From positions 85,597 to 149,596 of the forward strand of contig NZ_JAHPZX010000011.1 in the NCBI RefSeq assembly GCF_021325795.1: a DNA stretch of 64,000 bases, read 5' to 3'. The position numbers and the translations under genes are program-made. Source of the DNA: Bordetella sp. LUAb4. GTDB lineage: Bacteria; Pseudomonadota; Gammaproteobacteria; Burkholderiales; Burkholderiaceae_B. Positions 63,255 to 64,000 of the stretch are shown here, one piece after another (position 1 is the first letter of the stretch; each line of letters opens with the position of its first letter). The notes beneath the pieces are model-generated. The model was not told the origin of the DNA. It searched no databases and saw only the letters and a list, made by a program, of their open reading frames with translations.

Positions 63255-63752
63255 TTTAATTTCCCTCCAACAGCTGCTTCTGATTTTGGTTGATTTAAAG
63301 TACCATCCAAGTTAAGAACAATGCTAACCCCCCCCCTTCTTGTCAAACACCTCGATATGATCCTTATGCATACCGTCTAAATAAAACAAATCCCCACGTC
63401 GAATGTGGCCGCCAATATCATCAGTAGCCTTGTAAATGCTTTGCCCCTGATATTGCTGACCGGTCTTTTCCGACTCGTTTTTTAAATCGTTACCAAACCC
63501 AGGGCGCCTTAATAACTCCGCCATATTTCGTACTGCGTTTCTATTTGGCTCATATTTCGCACTCTTGGCCCGGCTTACACATGCGGCCACCCCAGCGGCG
63601 CCAATTCCGACAGCTTGCGCCATTGAGTCGACTGCAAGCTGTTTCGCTGCTGGCGAATCACCTGCCACTAACGCATTATAGATAGCCTGTGTTCTATCAG
63701 CTTCGAGTTGCACTGCGACTGCATGAAGGTATACCCACTCTTGCGGGTGGTG
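63251..63752 (-). pseudogene. C-terminal fragment of a polymorphic (CDI/Rhs/hemagglutinin-type) toxin, frameshifted
   Basis: The fragment is open from an upstream stop at 63753-63755 to a TAG at 63324. It reads an Ala-rich pretoxin segment (AVDSMAQAVGIGAAGVAACV) followed by RRGDLFYLDGMHKDHIEVF. In the present sequence nine Gs give DKKGGG and a stop. With eight Gs the frame runs on as SIVLNLDGTLNQPKSEAAVG and ends at 63251 inside the immunity start. The H-x-E-V-F-D ... LDGT pattern vaguely recalls colicin-type ribonuclease C-termini, but no family is claimed. The N-terminal carrier is missing; upstream sequence is IS3-like. A stand-alone start at a GTG (63711-63713) is possible but not convincing. 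Confidence 0.65.
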
Positions 63753-64000
63753 TCAGAGAAAATCGAGTCTGCACTGATCGATCCAGGCAAGCCATGGCAA
63801 AACGGTACAAACGAAAATTTCAATGGTAAGTTCCGCGATGAATGCCTTGCTATGGAATGGTTCCGCAACCGTGTCGAAGCCAAGATCGTGATCGACGACT
63901 GGCGCCGGCATTACAACGAAGTCCGGCCACATTCGAGCCTGAATTACGGCACGCCACTGGCGTATCGCCAGCGGTTAGAAAGCAATTCCACCACCGCCGT
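63745..64000 (+). pseudogene. IS3-family transposase (OrfB) C-terminal fragment, truncated at 5' and running off the window
   Basis: The plus-strand frame reads ALIDPGKPWQNGTNENFNGK, FRDECLAMEWFRNRV and WRRHYNEVRPHSSLNYGTPL, the end of the rve integrase core, with the catalytic Glu in the ENFNGKFRDE region. The two upstream Asp residues and OrfA are missing, so this is a remnant joined to the toxin fragment near 63740-63755. The 3' end and terminal repeat lie beyond 64000. Confidence 0.88.

Noticed and set aside
63668..63883. A 71-residue minus-strand frame across the toxin/IS junction
   Set aside because: It crosses antisense transposase sequence and an out-of-frame toxin segment; no conserved content.

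Overview
The window is a high-GC chromosomal segment from a Gram-negative betaproteobacterium, most likely Alcaligenaceae (Bordetella/Achromobacter type). The evidence is the nuo operon with beta-proteobacterial proteins, a Burkholderiales-type general porin, a Bug-family periplasmic binding protein, a MetQ with a Sec signal in place of a lipobox, and the many small catabolic operons each paired with a LysR, GntR or TetR regulator. No rRNA, tRNA or CRISPR array was found.

Layout. 1-3.6 kb: 5' part of the complex I operon on the minus strand (nuoA-B-C-D-E and the start of nuoF). 3.9-5.1 kb: general porin. 5.4-11.2 kb: TetR regulator, two hotdog thioesterases, a peptide-type binding protein and a gamma-glutamyltransferase. 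11.3-17.7 kb: a flavin disulfide oxidoreductase, a PQQ-type sugar dehydrogenase, a very large MscS-family channel and periplasmic Cu/Zn superoxide dismutase. 17.8-21.5 kb: CoA-transferase, CoA-ester lyase and an AtzH/HpxZ-like protein under a divergent LysR. 21.5-28.5 kb: stress defence with HPII catalase, a lipoprotein with NHL-like repeats, and a divergent hmp/nsrR pair with two recognisable NsrR operators. 28.5-32.6 kb: LysR, Bug protein, AtuA-like protein and DUF4387. 32.8-35.5 kb: a type VI lipase effector (frameshifted) with its DUF3304 immunity lipoprotein. 35.8-39.1 kb: a two-component system, an isochorismatase-fold hydrolase and YnfA. 39.3-46.1 kb: a catabolic operon (aldehyde dehydrogenase, beta-hydroxyacid dehydrogenase, two MFS carriers) with two GntR regulators. 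46.3-48.2 kb: gluconate uptake (gntK, gntP).

48.4-62.4 kb is a sulfur-acquisition block. A MetNIQ methionine importer is followed by two paralogous LLM flavin monooxygenases, an FAD/NAD(P) protein, two paralogous DszC/SfnB-like acyl-CoA-dehydrogenase-fold oxygenases, a TauD-type dioxygenase and an SsuABC-type importer. Together they could import an organosulfur compound, oxidise it and cleave its C-S bond. No flavin reductase is encoded nearby. Three proteins of this block carry in-frame tandem peptide repeats absent from the rest of the family fold.

62.4-64.0 kb is AT-rich and looks horizontally acquired. It holds the C-terminal end of a polymorphic toxin, two tandem paralogous immunity-type genes and an IS3-family transposase fragment. 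The toxin reading frame is broken at a nine-G run. Removing one G restores an ORF that ends in an ATGA overlap with the first immunity gene. The second immunity gene is broken at an A5 run, and removing one A restores a tail matching the first copy residue for residue in length. This decaying toxin-immunity module, with homopolymer-located frameshifts, is the most striking observation of the window.
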